Below are positions 54,203 to 63,037 of a DNA stretch of 64,000 nt, piece after piece; position 1 is the first letter of the stretch, and every line of letters starts with the position of its first letter. The notes beneath the pieces were generated by a model. It was not told where the DNA came from. It worked only from the letters and a program-made list of their open reading frames with translations, and searched no databases. Location of the stretch: assembly GCF_018100985.1 (NCBI RefSeq), contig NZ_JAGJEI010000011.1, forward strand, positions 1-64,000. The letters run 5' to 3'. Source of the stretch: Pseudoalteromonas sp. MMG007. Its GTDB lineage: Bacteria; Pseudomonadota; Gammaproteobacteria; Enterobacterales; Alteromonadaceae. The position numbers were made by a program, and so were the translations under genes.

Positions 54203-55192
54203 TTACTGTACGCTTATAACGACCTTGCCCATCGCTTGGCCGCTAGCCAAACGGTCATGCGCTTTTGCCGTCTCTTCTAGTGTAAAATCTTGCTCATCAA
54301 GGACTGGGCGCATACCACCTGCTTCTACAATTTGTGCAAGCTTTGCTAGTTTGTCGCCATGATCTTGACGGTTAAAGTCGTGGATCATTGGAATAAGCAT
54401 AAATATGACGTTTAACGATAACCCTTTAAAATGTACAGGGCTTAAATCAAGCTCTAATAAAGAAAGCGTTGTAGATACCTGCGCATTTAGCTTTGCTGCT
54501 GCAAACGAGTTAGCCAGGTTACCGCCGCCTACCGTGTCAAACACCATGTCAAAGCCCACATTATTAGTGTGCTTTTCAACGTATTGCTCTACGGTTTCAT
54601 CTTTAAAGTTAATGCCTGTCGCACCAAAGCTTTCTATTAGGGCTAGTTGCTCTGCGTTACCGCCTGTTGAGTAAACATCAGCGCCAAAATGCTTAGCTAG
54701 TTGTACTGCTAAATGGCCTACACCACCTGCCCCGCCGTGTACTAATACTTTTTGCCCTGCACTTACACTTGCACGTGTTAAGCCTTCAAGTGCAGTAATA
54801 CCAACGAGTGGAATAGCCGCCGCTTCTTTCATTGAAAGGTTTTTAGGTTTACGCGCAATTAAACGCTTATCAGCGAGTATAAACTCAGCAAGTGCACCGG
54901 GTAAATTGCCTAGGCCGCCCGCACAACCACATACTTCATCGCCTACTGCAAATTCTGTTACGCCTTCGCCAACGGCTTCAATGGTACCCGCAAAGTCCAT
55001 CCCTAAAATACCTGGTAATGCTGGAGCGAAGGGTAAGTCAGCCCCCATTTGACGAATCATCATATCAATTGTATTTACGCTCGTTGCAGCAATACGAACT
55101 AACACGTTACCTTTTGTTACGTGTGGTTTTGCAACCTCGGCTGCTACAAATTCTTCAGTGCTACCAAAATTATTAATTGTCATTGCTTTCAT
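54203..55192 (-). CDS. Zinc-independent quinone oxidoreductase / alcohol dehydrogenase family
   Basis: 329 aa from MKAMTINNFGSTEEFVAAEV (AGAGGC upstream); an upstream in-frame extension of 35 residues looks non-coding. Medium-chain dehydrogenase with GroES-like N-terminus (LPGILGMDFAGTIEAVGEGV) and nucleotide loop VLVHGGAGGVGHLAVQLAKH near residue 145. The structural-zinc cysteines are absent, as in QOR/zeta-crystallin members. NADPH-dependent quinone or enone reduction is likely; the substrate is not evident. Single gene. Confidence 0.88.
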   Translation of the reverse strand: MKAMTINNFGSTEEFVAAEVAKPHVTKGNVLVRIAATSVNTIDMMIRQMGADLPFAPALPGILGMDFAGTIEAVGEGVTEFAVGDEVCGCAGGLGNLPGALAEFILADKRLIARKPKNLSMKEAAAIPLVGITALEGLTRASVSAGQKVLVHGGAGGVGHLAVQLAKHFGADVYSTGGNAEQLALIESFGATGINFKDETVEQYVEKHTNNVGFDMVFDTVGGGNLANSFAAAKLNAQVSTTLSLLELDLSPVHFKGLSLNVIFMLIPMIHDFNRQDHGDKLAKLAQIVEAGGMRPVLDEQDFTLEETAKAHDRLASGQAMGKVVISVQ

Positions 55193-55496
55193 GGGTATTG
55201 CCTCTGATACATGTTGATGAGTAATTTTGTAATGAGGCTTTATTGTAGTTATACATTTTATAAATGATAATAAGTCAATATACACAATCTGTTTCAAAAT
55301 AATATTGATAATGAAGCGTAAAAATCATCCTCTTAATCTACTTTTAAAGTAGCTATTAAACAAAATCCAAAGCAATCGTTGCGCTATATCAATTTAAGCT
55401 TCCTATGGTTGATTTATGATTGAGTAAACCCCAGAGTAATATATGACAAGACAGTAATTCACTTAAGTAACTCATTTTTCCTACTAAGGAGCGAAT
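55193..55496. other. Intergenic stretch between divergent genes
   Basis: AT-rich, with no open frame beyond the discarded upstream extension of the oxidoreductase. It should carry the divergent promoters for the oxidoreductase and the DUF465 gene. I see no clear operator or RNA structure. Confidence 0.45.
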
Positions 55497-55736
55497 ATGT
55501 TAGGCGAAGACCATTCACTTACTAATGACTTTCCACAGTATTTAAATACCATTGCAGAGCTAAATGAAAGCGATACCGAGTTTGCAAAAAAAGCAGATAA
55601 GTACGATAAGCTAGACAAAGAAATAAGAGTATTAGAACTTAAAGATGCGCCAATCAGTGATGAACAAATGCACCAGCTCAAGCATGACCGCTCTGAGTTA
55701 AAAGATTGGCTCTACGAGCGCTTGCAACAAGAGTAG
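55497..55736 (+). CDS. DUF465 (YdcH-like) small protein
   Basis: 79 aa, starting MLGEDHSLTNDFPQYLNTIA, with AAGGAG about 8 bases upstream. Highly charged, almost entirely helical; FAKKADKYDKLDKEIRVLEL followed by a second helix DEQMHQLKHDRSELKDWLYE forms the coiled-coil hairpin of the family. Function unknown. Followed closely by a strong terminator. Confidence 0.85.
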   Translation: MLGEDHSLTNDFPQYLNTIAELNESDTEFAKKADKYDKLDKEIRVLELKDAPISDEQMHQLKHDRSELKDWLYERLQQE

Positions 55737-55748
55737 TGCTATATAAAT

Positions 55749-55778
55749 AAAAAGCTCACTCATAAGTGTGAGCTTTTT
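55749..55778 (+). terminator. Terminator after the DUF465 gene
   Basis: AAAAAGCTCAC and GTGAGCTTTTT, an 11-bp perfect stem with a T-run, 12 bp beyond the stop. Confidence 0.9.
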
Positions 55779-55832
55779 ATGACAACAAAGGGCAATATTT
55801 TTACTGCTTAGTGCGTTTAGACTAGTTTTTTG

Positions 55833-55853
55833 ACACATAAATATATTATGTGT
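55833..55853. promoter_or_regulatory. Perfect palindrome upstream of the TonB receptor gene
   Basis: ACACATAA-ATATA-TTATGTGT, 8-bp perfect arms. It lies in the 497-bp gap 55737-56233, about 380 bp before the receptor start. The rest of the gap is AT-rich with no gene; GGAAAATTCTCTCGTC at about 56118-56133 is the only other promoter-like text. The form suits a dimeric regulator, identity unknown. Confidence 0.45.
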
Positions 55854-56233
55854 GCCGATAGCTTTTAGGTTCTACACAAGCGCACATTGCAGCGCATTTG
55901 CTTATTCCACATTAAACGCATCAACTAATCTAAAATCATCAGTAATTTTGCTAATAGCACTGCCTAATCCGCGTTGCAGTCGCTACACTTATTTATCCCC
56001 TCACAACACCTGTTAATACACTTTAACCCAATAAATCACTTCACTTTAAAGTGTTTTATATTAAAGCGAATAAGCGCCCCTCATTTATTAAGTTTTTATT
56101 AAACCTGTACTTAATTTGGAAAATTCTCTCGTCTACTTTGTTTAGTTGATGGCTGTATTACGTAACTGAGCTTCATTGCCGTATGCATGTCACTTTTGTA
56201 TTCAACAACACTAACTGAGAGAAGAAAGGAACT

Positions 56234-58930
56234 ATGATCCCGTTTAAACTTACTAAATTGAACGTCCTAATAAGCGCAGTAACTGGCACGGTTGTACTCA
56301 CAAGTAATCCTATACAGGCAGCTCAAAATGATGAAGTGCAGCAAGAAATGGAAGCGATCACGGTAACGGGCTACCGTACAAACTTAGCCCGTAGTAAGGA
56401 GCTGAAAAAAAATGCAACGGGATCACAAGACAGCATACTGGCAGAGGACATTGGTGAGTTCCCAGATGCTAATTTAGCGGAGTCATTACAACGTGTTCCT
56501 GGGGTATCTATTTCTCGCGACTCAGGTGAGGGACGTCAAATATCGTTACGTGGGTTAGGCCCGAACTTCACTCGTACCAGGTTAAACGGCATGGAAGCAC
56601 TGTTTACAAGTGATTCTGGTGTTGATCAACGTGGCGGCGCTTCGCGTACTCGAGATTTTGATTTTAGTGTCTTTGCATCAGAGTTATTTAATCGCGTTGA
56701 TGTGTATAAATCTTACGATGCGTCATTGGATGAGGGCGGCATTGCAGGTACCGTTGATTTACACACGGCTAAACCATTTGATAATTCAGAAGAGGGTTTG
56801 CAAGGTGCTGTAAGCGTAAAAGGAATTTATAACGATAGAACGCAGCATTCAGACCCACGCTTTGCAGCACTTTTGTCTAATACGTGGGGAGATTTTGGCG
56901 CGCTGGTATCTGTTGCATATTCGCAAGTTGATACGATTGAAGAAGGCTATCATGTATGGTCTTGGCGACAAGCAAGCTTTGGTGCTGACAATGTTGCGCC
57001 AAGCGTTGATAGCGATATAGCTTCTCGTTTAGTCAATGCAACAGGAAACGACCGCGTATTTGTGCCCCGAGCAAATAATATCGCTTCATGGGCAAACACC
57101 CGGAAACGCACTGGTATTACTACGGCATTTCAATGGCAGCCTTCTGATGCACTCTCGTTTGATTTAGATATTTTATACGGGAAACTCTCTAACGATCGCG
57201 TTGAAAATCAACTCTCAACAGCCGGTACCAATGCGTTTACTGGTGACGTAACAGCTAACCAATTACTCGTTGATGCCGCTATTGACGGTGACGACTTAGT
57301 GTATGCGTCATTTGAGGGACTCGATTTACGAACTGAATCAAAAGTAAGCTACGGAGAAACCGATTTTTACCAAATATCATTAGGCAGTGAATTTGAGCTT
57401 AGCGACAAATTAACCGCTTCTGCATTGATTGGCTTTTCAAAATCTGACTTTACTCAGCCGATTCACGACAAAGTATTTAGTGAAGCAGTAGATCATGCCT
57501 TTTCAGTGGACTGGCGCAATGCGAGTTACGGTCAAAATACATATGATTTTGACATAACAAACACAAACGAATGGGCGCTTATGCGCACTGATGTTCGAGA
57601 AGATGAAATTAGTAACGAATACACTACATATCAAATTGATTTTAATTACGAATTAGACGATATCCACTCTTTTAAATTTGGTGCGCAATCTAAAAACTAC
57701 CAGTCAGATGGCTTTGAGCGCAGAGACCGAGTCGATTGGGAAAATGACCCCAATGCACCAGAGGCTGTATTTCAAATAACCGATATACCGGTATTACACG
57801 ACTATGCAATTGCTGATAACCAAGCAACATTTGACCGTGTTGTAGCGACAAGCTTGATAAGCCGAGAACTTGACGCTTCACATAATCGTCCAGGTACTGT
57901 GTATCAAATAGAAGAGGATACCCTTGGTCTTTATGCACAATATCTTTTCAATACACAACTAAACGATTTACCAATTAGAGGTAACATTGGTGTGCGCTGG
58001 TACGAAACAGATCAAACCTCCAGCGGTGAAGTGAACAACGGCTCTGGATTTGAGCAAATAACATTTAACAATACTTACTCCGATATCCTGCCAAGTCTAA
58101 ATGTAGTTATGGATATTTCTGAGCAATGGCTTGTAAGGTTTGGGGCTAATCGTAATATTTCGCGCCCTAATTTAGACCAACTAAAGGCTGCCGGACAAGT
58201 CGGTGTGGCCGATCAGTTTATTAGTGCGGGTAATCCCAATTTAGAACGCTTTGTTGCCGATTCATTTGAAACATCCTTTGAATTTTATGGCGACTCGTCA
58301 AGCTTGGCTATTGCCTTGTTTTATAAAGATATGGAGTCATTTATTGTTCAACAATCGGTAACGTTACCTTATGAGCAAACTGGTTACCCTTTAGAATTTT
58401 TAGACTTTGATCCTCGTATTAATGCCCAATCTGAATTTACTGTATCGCAACCCATTAATGGCGATTCAGCCGATGTAACGGGTTTAGAAGTTGCGTTTCA
58501 AATGGACTTTGACTTTTTACCCGAACCCTTTAATTACTTAGGTATGCTCGGTAATGTAACCATTGCTGATGGCGAAACCATTTTGTTTAACGAGGGCGAG
58601 CGTATCAGCGTAACTCCGCCGGGTTTATCTGAACTGTCTCATAATTTTACCCTCTATTATGAAACTCCTCTTTGGGGAATGCGCTTATCAAGCTCTTACC
58701 GCGATGAATACATTACAGGCGAAGGCTCAGAGCAAAATATTGTTGCCGGATACGATGAAACAACATTTGTTGACTTCAAATCATTTATGAATATTACAGA
58801 GCAAGTAAAAGTGACTTTTGAAGCGACGAACTTAACAGACGAAGTCATTCGTCAATTCCTCGATCACAGAACCCAATCCTACTCACAAAGTGGCCGTAAT
58901 TTTGCGCTAGGTGTGTCGTATAAATTCTAG
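56234..58930 (+). CDS. TonB-dependent outer-membrane receptor
   Basis: 898 aa. Signal peptide of about 31 residues ends PIQAAQN; EAITVTGYRTNLARSKELKK is a TonB-box region. The plug domain (about 60-175) has SILAEDIGEFPDANLAESLQ, RVPGVSISR and RQISLRGLGPNFTRTRLNGM. A long beta-barrel follows, ending in the aromatic GRNFALGVSYKF. The plug text is that of the TonB-Xanth-Caul group, common for carbohydrates and other organic substrates. It heads a run with two exported proteins, suggesting uptake of a phosphorylated or nucleotide-like compound. Confidence 0.93.
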   Translation: MIPFKLTKLNVLISAVTGTVVLTSNPIQAAQNDEVQQEMEAITVTGYRTNLARSKELKKNATGSQDSILAEDIGEFPDANLAESLQRVPGVSISRDSGEGRQISLRGLGPNFTRTRLNGMEALFTSDSGVDQRGGASRTRDFDFSVFASELFNRVDVYKSYDASLDEGGIAGTVDLHTAKPFDNSEEGLQGAVSVKGIYNDRTQHSDPRFAALLSNTWGDFGALVSVAYSQVDTIEEGYHVWSWRQASFGADNVAPSVDSDIASRLVNATGNDRVFVPRANNIASWANTRKRTGITTAFQWQPSDALSFDLDILYGKLSNDRVENQLSTAGTNAFTGDVTANQLLVDAAIDGDDLVYASFEGLDLRTESKVSYGETDFYQISLGSEFELSDKLTASALIGFSKSDFTQPIHDKVFSEAVDHAFSVDWRNASYGQNTYDFDITNTNEWALMRTDVREDEISNEYTTYQIDFNYELDDIHSFKFGAQSKNYQSDGFERRDRVDWENDPNAPEAVFQITDIPVLHDYAIADNQATFDRVVATSLISRELDASHNRPGTVYQIEEDTLGLYAQYLFNTQLNDLPIRGNIGVRWYETDQTSSGEVNNGSGFEQITFNNTYSDILPSLNVVMDISEQWLVRFGANRNISRPNLDQLKAAGQVGVADQFISAGNPNLERFVADSFETSFEFYGDSSSLAIALFYKDMESFIVQQSVTLPYEQTGYPLEFLDFDPRINAQSEFTVSQPINGDSADVTGLEVAFQMDFDFLPEPFNYLGMLGNVTIADGETILFNEGERISVTPPGLSELSHNFTLYYETPLWGMRLSSSYRDEYITGEGSEQNIVAGYDETTFVDFKSFMNITEQVKVTFEATNLTDEVIRQFLDHRTQSYSQSGRNFALGVSYKF

Positions 58931-58943
58931 TTCAACTACCAAT

Positions 58944-58965
58944 ACAGGCTGCTATAGCAGCCTGT
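58944..58965 (+). other. Perfect intercistronic hairpin after the TonB receptor gene
   Basis: ACAGGCTGC-TATA-GCAGCCTGT, 9-bp perfect arms, 13 bp beyond the stop and 24 bp before the next start. No T-run follows, so transcription may continue. It could lower or stabilise the downstream message. Confidence 0.6.
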
Positions 58966-58989
58966 GCTTAACCAGTAAAAGGAACAATC

Positions 58990-60081
58990 ATGAATAGAAA
59001 AGTCTTCGCGATATCATTTGTATGTGGCTTAACCAATACGGGGTACTGTTCAGCTAACGACTTTTATGTACAGCCAAAATTAAACTCCTCAATATCACAA
59101 GCCTTTAACTCCTTGGCTAATGACTGTCAGGATTTTAAAGCGGATACACAAAACGATCATGTATTCGAAATCAGTGATCATCATCAAGCATTTGAACTAT
59201 CACATAAATGGAGTAATGGTTCGCATACCGCCTTCATTGCACACTCAGAAACCAGTAGTGGTGATTTAGGACAAATATTAACCTTTGATGCAAAACAGTC
59301 TGTCTTTAATAATAACGATGTTATTAAAAGTGACACTACACTGCCTCTGCGCGATAAAATACGCATTTCTGAGCAACATCCATCGGGTATTGCATGGCTT
59401 CCAGCCCCCAATAATAAAGACGAAGGTTATTTATTCATTGCCTCAGAAAACGAAATAAAAGTTCGCGTAAGAAGATTTAATTCAACAAGTGATTTAGGGC
59501 AAAGCGCTGAATTAATACAAACGGAGTTAAATAAAATTACTGATGTATGGCTTGCTCAAGTAGATGACACCACCTGGCTCATACTTCACCATATGGGTGA
59601 AGCAAAAGGGGTCGCTTATAAAGCTGATTCCAAACGCTTATTCCAATACAACACACCACAAGAGGGCAATATTGATATAAATGCTTTTGAACGTGTTAAT
59701 AGCTATCAAACAGCTCAAAATACCCCTTGTAATAGTGTTGGTCAAAATGCTCAGCTAATTCAAGATAATGCAAATAATTGGTACGTTGTGCATTCTTATA
59801 CAGGAGGTAATATTTGTGGGGCAAACATTGGAAATAATCAGCTTAGCGCTTACCCAGTAAGCTTTAACGACAATACCGCTTTTAGTGTGTCTACTTTAGA
59901 ACCAGCAGTACAAACTACGCTAGGTAGCGCAGCAGGGCCAACCGATCCCGGTGCTGATGGCGCGAGCGGGTTTAGAGTAAATGAAAACGGGCAATTAATT
60001 GCGTACTTAGGTGCACAATATGCTTATTCATCTTTTTTTAATTGGAAATCCGCTTTACGTGAGTGCCGTTCTAGCAACTAA
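58990..60081 (+). CDS. Exported protein of unknown function, 363 aa
   Basis: Not recognised. An N-terminal signal peptide is likely (residues 1-23, ending GYCSAN). The mature part is beta-rich and soluble, with repeated short strands such as GYLFIASENEIKVRVRRF and TDVWLAQVDDTTWLILHH, which could be propeller blades. Four Cys (in DCQDF, PCNSV, NICGAN and RECRS) could form two disulfides in the periplasm. It lies 59 bp after the TonB receptor gene and 58 bp before the phosphoesterase, probably in one operon, so a role in handling the receptor's substrate is inferred. Confidence 0.75.
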   Translation: MNRKVFAISFVCGLTNTGYCSANDFYVQPKLNSSISQAFNSLANDCQDFKADTQNDHVFEISDHHQAFELSHKWSNGSHTAFIAHSETSSGDLGQILTFDAKQSVFNNNDVIKSDTTLPLRDKIRISEQHPSGIAWLPAPNNKDEGYLFIASENEIKVRVRRFNSTSDLGQSAELIQTELNKITDVWLAQVDDTTWLILHHMGEAKGVAYKADSKRLFQYNTPQEGNIDINAFERVNSYQTAQNTPCNSVGQNAQLIQDNANNWYVVHSYTGGNICGANIGNNQLSAYPVSFNDNTAFSVSTLEPAVQTTLGSAAGPTDPGADGASGFRVNENGQLIAYLGAQYAYSSFFNWKSALRECRSSN

Positions 60082-60139
60082 CCTAAACGTGAGGTGACTA
60101 GTTTAGTTACCTCACTATTTAAATAAAAAGATAAATACC

Positions 60140-61024
60140 ATGCAAAAATATACCGTATTATTACTCATTAATTTTTTACTGCTTCTGGCTAATTATTCAT
60201 CTGCAGCTGCAAACGACTCGTTTACTTTAGGTGTAATTGCCGATTGCCAATACGCTGAACAAGCCAATAAAGGCACTCGTTATTATACATCTTGCCCTGA
60301 TAAGTTAAGCACTGCTGTTGAGCAGTTTAATACGCTACCTTTATCGGGTGTGCTGCATTTAGGTGATTTTATTGACCGCGACTTTCAAAATTTTACCGTA
60401 TTAAATACAATATCTTCCGATCTAAACACTCCGCTTTATCATGTATTAGGTAACCATGAATTTTCCATTGATGATAGCTTGAAAATGCGTGTTCCTGAGA
60501 CTTTACACATGCCCGCGCGCTATTATAGTTTTGAAATAAACAATTGGCTCTTCATCGCACTAGATGGTAACGACGTGAGTACATATGGGTGGCCTAAAAC
60601 CAGTAAAAGGCATAAGCGAAATATCGCCCTATTTAACACTAAATATAAAGGCCATGAAGACTGGAACGGCGCCATTGGAGCAAAGCAGTTAAAGTGGTTA
60701 GAAAGAAAACTAAACACCGCACAAACACAAAAACAGCCTGTGGTGTTGTTAAGCCATTTTCCGATTTACCCTGAAAACAACCACAATCTTTGGAATGCTC
60801 AAGAAGTGCTTACCCTTATCAGCCAGTATTCGACAGTAAAAGCATGGTTTAATGGCCATAATCACGTAGGTAATTATGCGCAAAAAGACGGTGTTCATTT
60901 TGTGACTTTTCATGCCATGCTTGATACAGACTCGACAGCATTTAGTACCATTGAGTTTTCACCTAATCAGCTTGTCATTAATGGCCAGGGCAGGCAACCT
61001 TCAATGGTTCTGCCTATTAATTAG
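60140..61024 (+). CDS. Exported metallophosphoesterase, ADPRibase-Mn/CDP-alcohol diphosphatase-like
   Basis: 294 aa with a signal peptide (MQKYTVLLLINFLLLLANYS, cleaved near SSAAA). Calcineurin-type metal ligands: GVIADCQYAE, HLGDFIDRD, LGNHEF, LLSHFPIYP and FNGHNHVG in order. GVIADCQYAE followed by TRYY is close to the ADP-ribose/CDP-alcohol diphosphatase (ADPRM) group. It would cleave nucleotide diphosphates outside the cytoplasm. Likely in one operon with the TonB receptor and the unknown exported protein. Confidence 0.85.
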   Translation: MQKYTVLLLINFLLLLANYSSAAANDSFTLGVIADCQYAEQANKGTRYYTSCPDKLSTAVEQFNTLPLSGVLHLGDFIDRDFQNFTVLNTISSDLNTPLYHVLGNHEFSIDDSLKMRVPETLHMPARYYSFEINNWLFIALDGNDVSTYGWPKTSKRHKRNIALFNTKYKGHEDWNGAIGAKQLKWLERKLNTAQTQKQPVVLLSHFPIYPENNHNLWNAQEVLTLISQYSTVKAWFNGHNHVGNYAQKDGVHFVTFHAMLDTDSTAFSTIEFSPNQLVINGQGRQPSMVLPIN

Positions 61025-61179
61025 CTTATACGACATGTAACCTACCTATTAAAAGCAACTATTTCAGCGCTAAGCACGTCGAATTTAGTTGCTACATCTT
61101 TGCGATACAAAGTAATATTTAACCCTACTGGGCAATTTAAAACTATTAGCAAATACCTATACTCGCCAGCGTATGCTAG

Positions 61180-61695
61180 TTAAGCATTTTTTGTATTTAT
61201 ATACTGATGTAACTGCTCAGTCGCACGCTGCATTTGCCGACTTATATCTCCAAGGCTGAACCCTGTAGCTATGTGTATTTGCTGGTATGTTTCACCATGA
61301 ATTCGATTACGCACTACCAGGTCTCGCTGCTTATCTGTAAGCGTATTCATCGCATCTGAAATATATTCTATTCGTAAATGCATGCTACATAGATCTTCAG
61401 GGTTACTTTGCGTACACAGTGGTTCATCAATATTATCTCGGGTATCGTCTAAAAAGTTTTGGGTGTTTTTAAAGCGGGAACGATAATTCAAACCAATGTT
61501 AATCGCTGAACGAAGCAGATAAGCTTTTGGAAACTCTATTTTATCAATATCCTGATGCGATAGTATATTACTAAATGCTTCGTGCACTAAGTCTTCGTGA
61601 TCACTAAGACTCTCGCCAAAAAAGTTACGTACTTTGCGATTTAGTTCAATTTTGTGCTCGGTATATAACTTTTCAAAAATAGATTCGACGATCAT
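61180..61695 (-). CDS. ECF-type RNA polymerase sigma factor
   Basis: 171 aa. Region 2 is DHEDLVHEAFSNILSHQDID with AYLLRSAINIGLNYRSRFK; region 4 is LTDKQRDLVVRNRIHGETYQ plus the helix-turn-helix QIHIATGFSLGDISRQMQRA. Size and look match FecI-like iron/ECF sigma factors. No FecR-type anti-sigma gene is next to it. It points toward the phosphoesterase gene from the other side (convergent) and may control the TonB receptor unit; this is unproven. Confidence 0.88.
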   Translation of the reverse strand: MIVESIFEKLYTEHKIELNRKVRNFFGESLSDHEDLVHEAFSNILSHQDIDKIEFPKAYLLRSAINIGLNYRSRFKNTQNFLDDTRDNIDEPLCTQSNPEDLCSMHLRIEYISDAMNTLTDKQRDLVVRNRIHGETYQQIHIATGFSLGDISRQMQRATEQLHQYINTKNA

Positions 61696-61843
61696 AAAAT
61701 GCCTTTCATAACCTCTTCATATCGAAGTAAAAAACGACCGTAGACTAGCCGTTGTCCTTAAAAGAGGTAATCTATCATTCTATTATGCTAAAAATATGAC
61801 GAATCAGGCGATTATTACTAAAAATTAGCCTTGTGCTAAGTTA

Positions 61844-62239
61844 TTACTCTGAAGTTATATGCTGGACCAATAATGCTTTTTCATCTTTATTTAGTGCTTG
61901 CTTAGTTTTAGCTGCAAAGTCATACCTGACCATAACAGCTTTCCCTATTGCGCAGCACTTACCGTGCTGAAATACCTCTTGTTTAAGTACAAAAGAGCTA
62001 TTGCCTATATGCTCTACAGACGTTTTAATAGTGATCTCGTGGCCATAAAATAGCTCACCTACAAACGATACTTCTATTTTAGCAATAATTAGCTTCCAAT
62101 CGTGTGGGTTTAGATCTGGTGTAAAAAATTTAAAAATAGGGACACGAGCAGCTTCAAACCAAACGGGGAGTACGGTATTGTTAATGTGTCCGAGTGCATC
62201 TGTTTCGCTAAATCGCGGCATCACTTTTTCAATAAACAT
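61844..62239 (-). CDS. Acyl-CoA thioesterase (4HBT hotdog family)
   Basis: 131 aa. RFSETDALGHINNTVLPVWF EAAR-type motif at residues about 9-28 holds the catalytic Asp; the rest is a single hotdog domain with KVSFVGELFYGHEI-like text (IEVSFVGELFYGHEITIKTS). Hydrolyses an acyl-CoA thioester, YbgC/FadM-like; chain length is not evident. Divergent from the oxygenase gene, with only 33 bp between starts. Confidence 0.85.
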   Translation of the reverse strand: MFIEKVMPRFSETDALGHINNTVLPVWFEAARVPIFKFFTPDLNPHDWKLIIAKIEVSFVGELFYGHEITIKTSVEHIGNSSFVLKQEVFQHGKCCAIGKAVMVRYDFAAKTKQALNKDEKALLVQHITSE

Positions 62240-62272
62240 ATCAATCCAATAATAATTATATAAAGGTTAACC

Positions 62273-62977
62273 ATGACGGACTTTATTCGCGTATACAACA
62301 ACGCATTAAGCGATGACTTTTGCGATAGCTTTATTACTACTTTTGCGCAAAGCCCGCATATAAAACAAGGGGTAACATCCGGCGGTGTCGATCTAAAAAA
62401 GAAAGACAGCCACGATCTACATTTAAATAGCCACCTTGAGTACGAACAACAATTAAAACATATACAACAAACGACTGCACAGCATGTTTTTAACTATATT
62501 GAAGAACATATTTTTATGATGATTGGTGCGTTTGGCTTAAAGGTTTATCATCCTAAAACGGGAGAAATTGTAGATTTAACGCAAGAAAATTTCGAAGAAG
62601 TGGGTAAACCGCAACTGCCACTTCTAGTACAGCAAATTTTTAGGTTGGGTAATATTCAGGCTCAAAAATACGAGGTAAATAAGGGAGGTTATCCTTATTG
62701 GCACAGTGAGGTATATCCACAGCTACAACATAATGATGCGCTGCACCGGGTATTATTGTTTATGTTTTACTTAAACGATGTAGAAGAAGGTGGTGAAACG
62801 GAGTTCTACTACCAAAACCGAAAAATAGCCCCTAAAAAAGGCACACTGGTGATAGCCCCTGGCTACTTTACGCATACACATAGAGGCAATAAGCCAATAT
62901 CAAACGATAAGTATATTTTAACTTCTTGGGTATTGTTTAACCGTGCAGAGCAAATATATGGTACACCTAAAAGCTAA
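62273..62977 (+). CDS. 2OG-Fe(II) oxygenase (prolyl 4-hydroxylase-like)
   Basis: 234 aa. Double-stranded beta-helix with the iron triad apparently His144-x-Glu146 (YWHSEVYP) and a distal His at 201 or 203 (FTHTHRG), with Arg204 nearby. FYLNDVEEGGETEFYYQNRK is the P4H-type core. Glu in place of the usual Asp in H-x-D is uncommon. May hydroxylate a protein side chain. Followed by a bidirectional terminator. Confidence 0.8.
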   Translation: MTDFIRVYNNALSDDFCDSFITTFAQSPHIKQGVTSGGVDLKKKDSHDLHLNSHLEYEQQLKHIQQTTAQHVFNYIEEHIFMMIGAFGLKVYHPKTGEIVDLTQENFEEVGKPQLPLLVQQIFRLGNIQAQKYEVNKGGYPYWHSEVYPQLQHNDALHRVLLFMFYLNDVEEGGETEFYYQNRKIAPKKGTLVIAPGYFTHTHRGNKPISNDKYILTSWVLFNRAEQIYGTPKS

Positions 62978-62984
62978 GCTAATA

Positions 62985-63015
62985 AAAAAGCCATAAGTAA
63001 CACTTATGGCTTTTT
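62985..63015. terminator. Bidirectional terminator
   Basis: AAAAAGCCATAAGT-AAC-ACTTATGGCTTTTT, a 14-bp perfect stem between the convergent oxygenase and aminotransferase genes. Confidence 0.92.
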
Positions 63016-63037
63016 ATATATTTAGTAGGCGAGTACT

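Noticed and set aside
55830..55860. TTGACA overlapping the palindrome at 55833 as a promoter
   Set aside because: No -10 hexamer at 16-18 bp spacing; the palindrome alone is retained.
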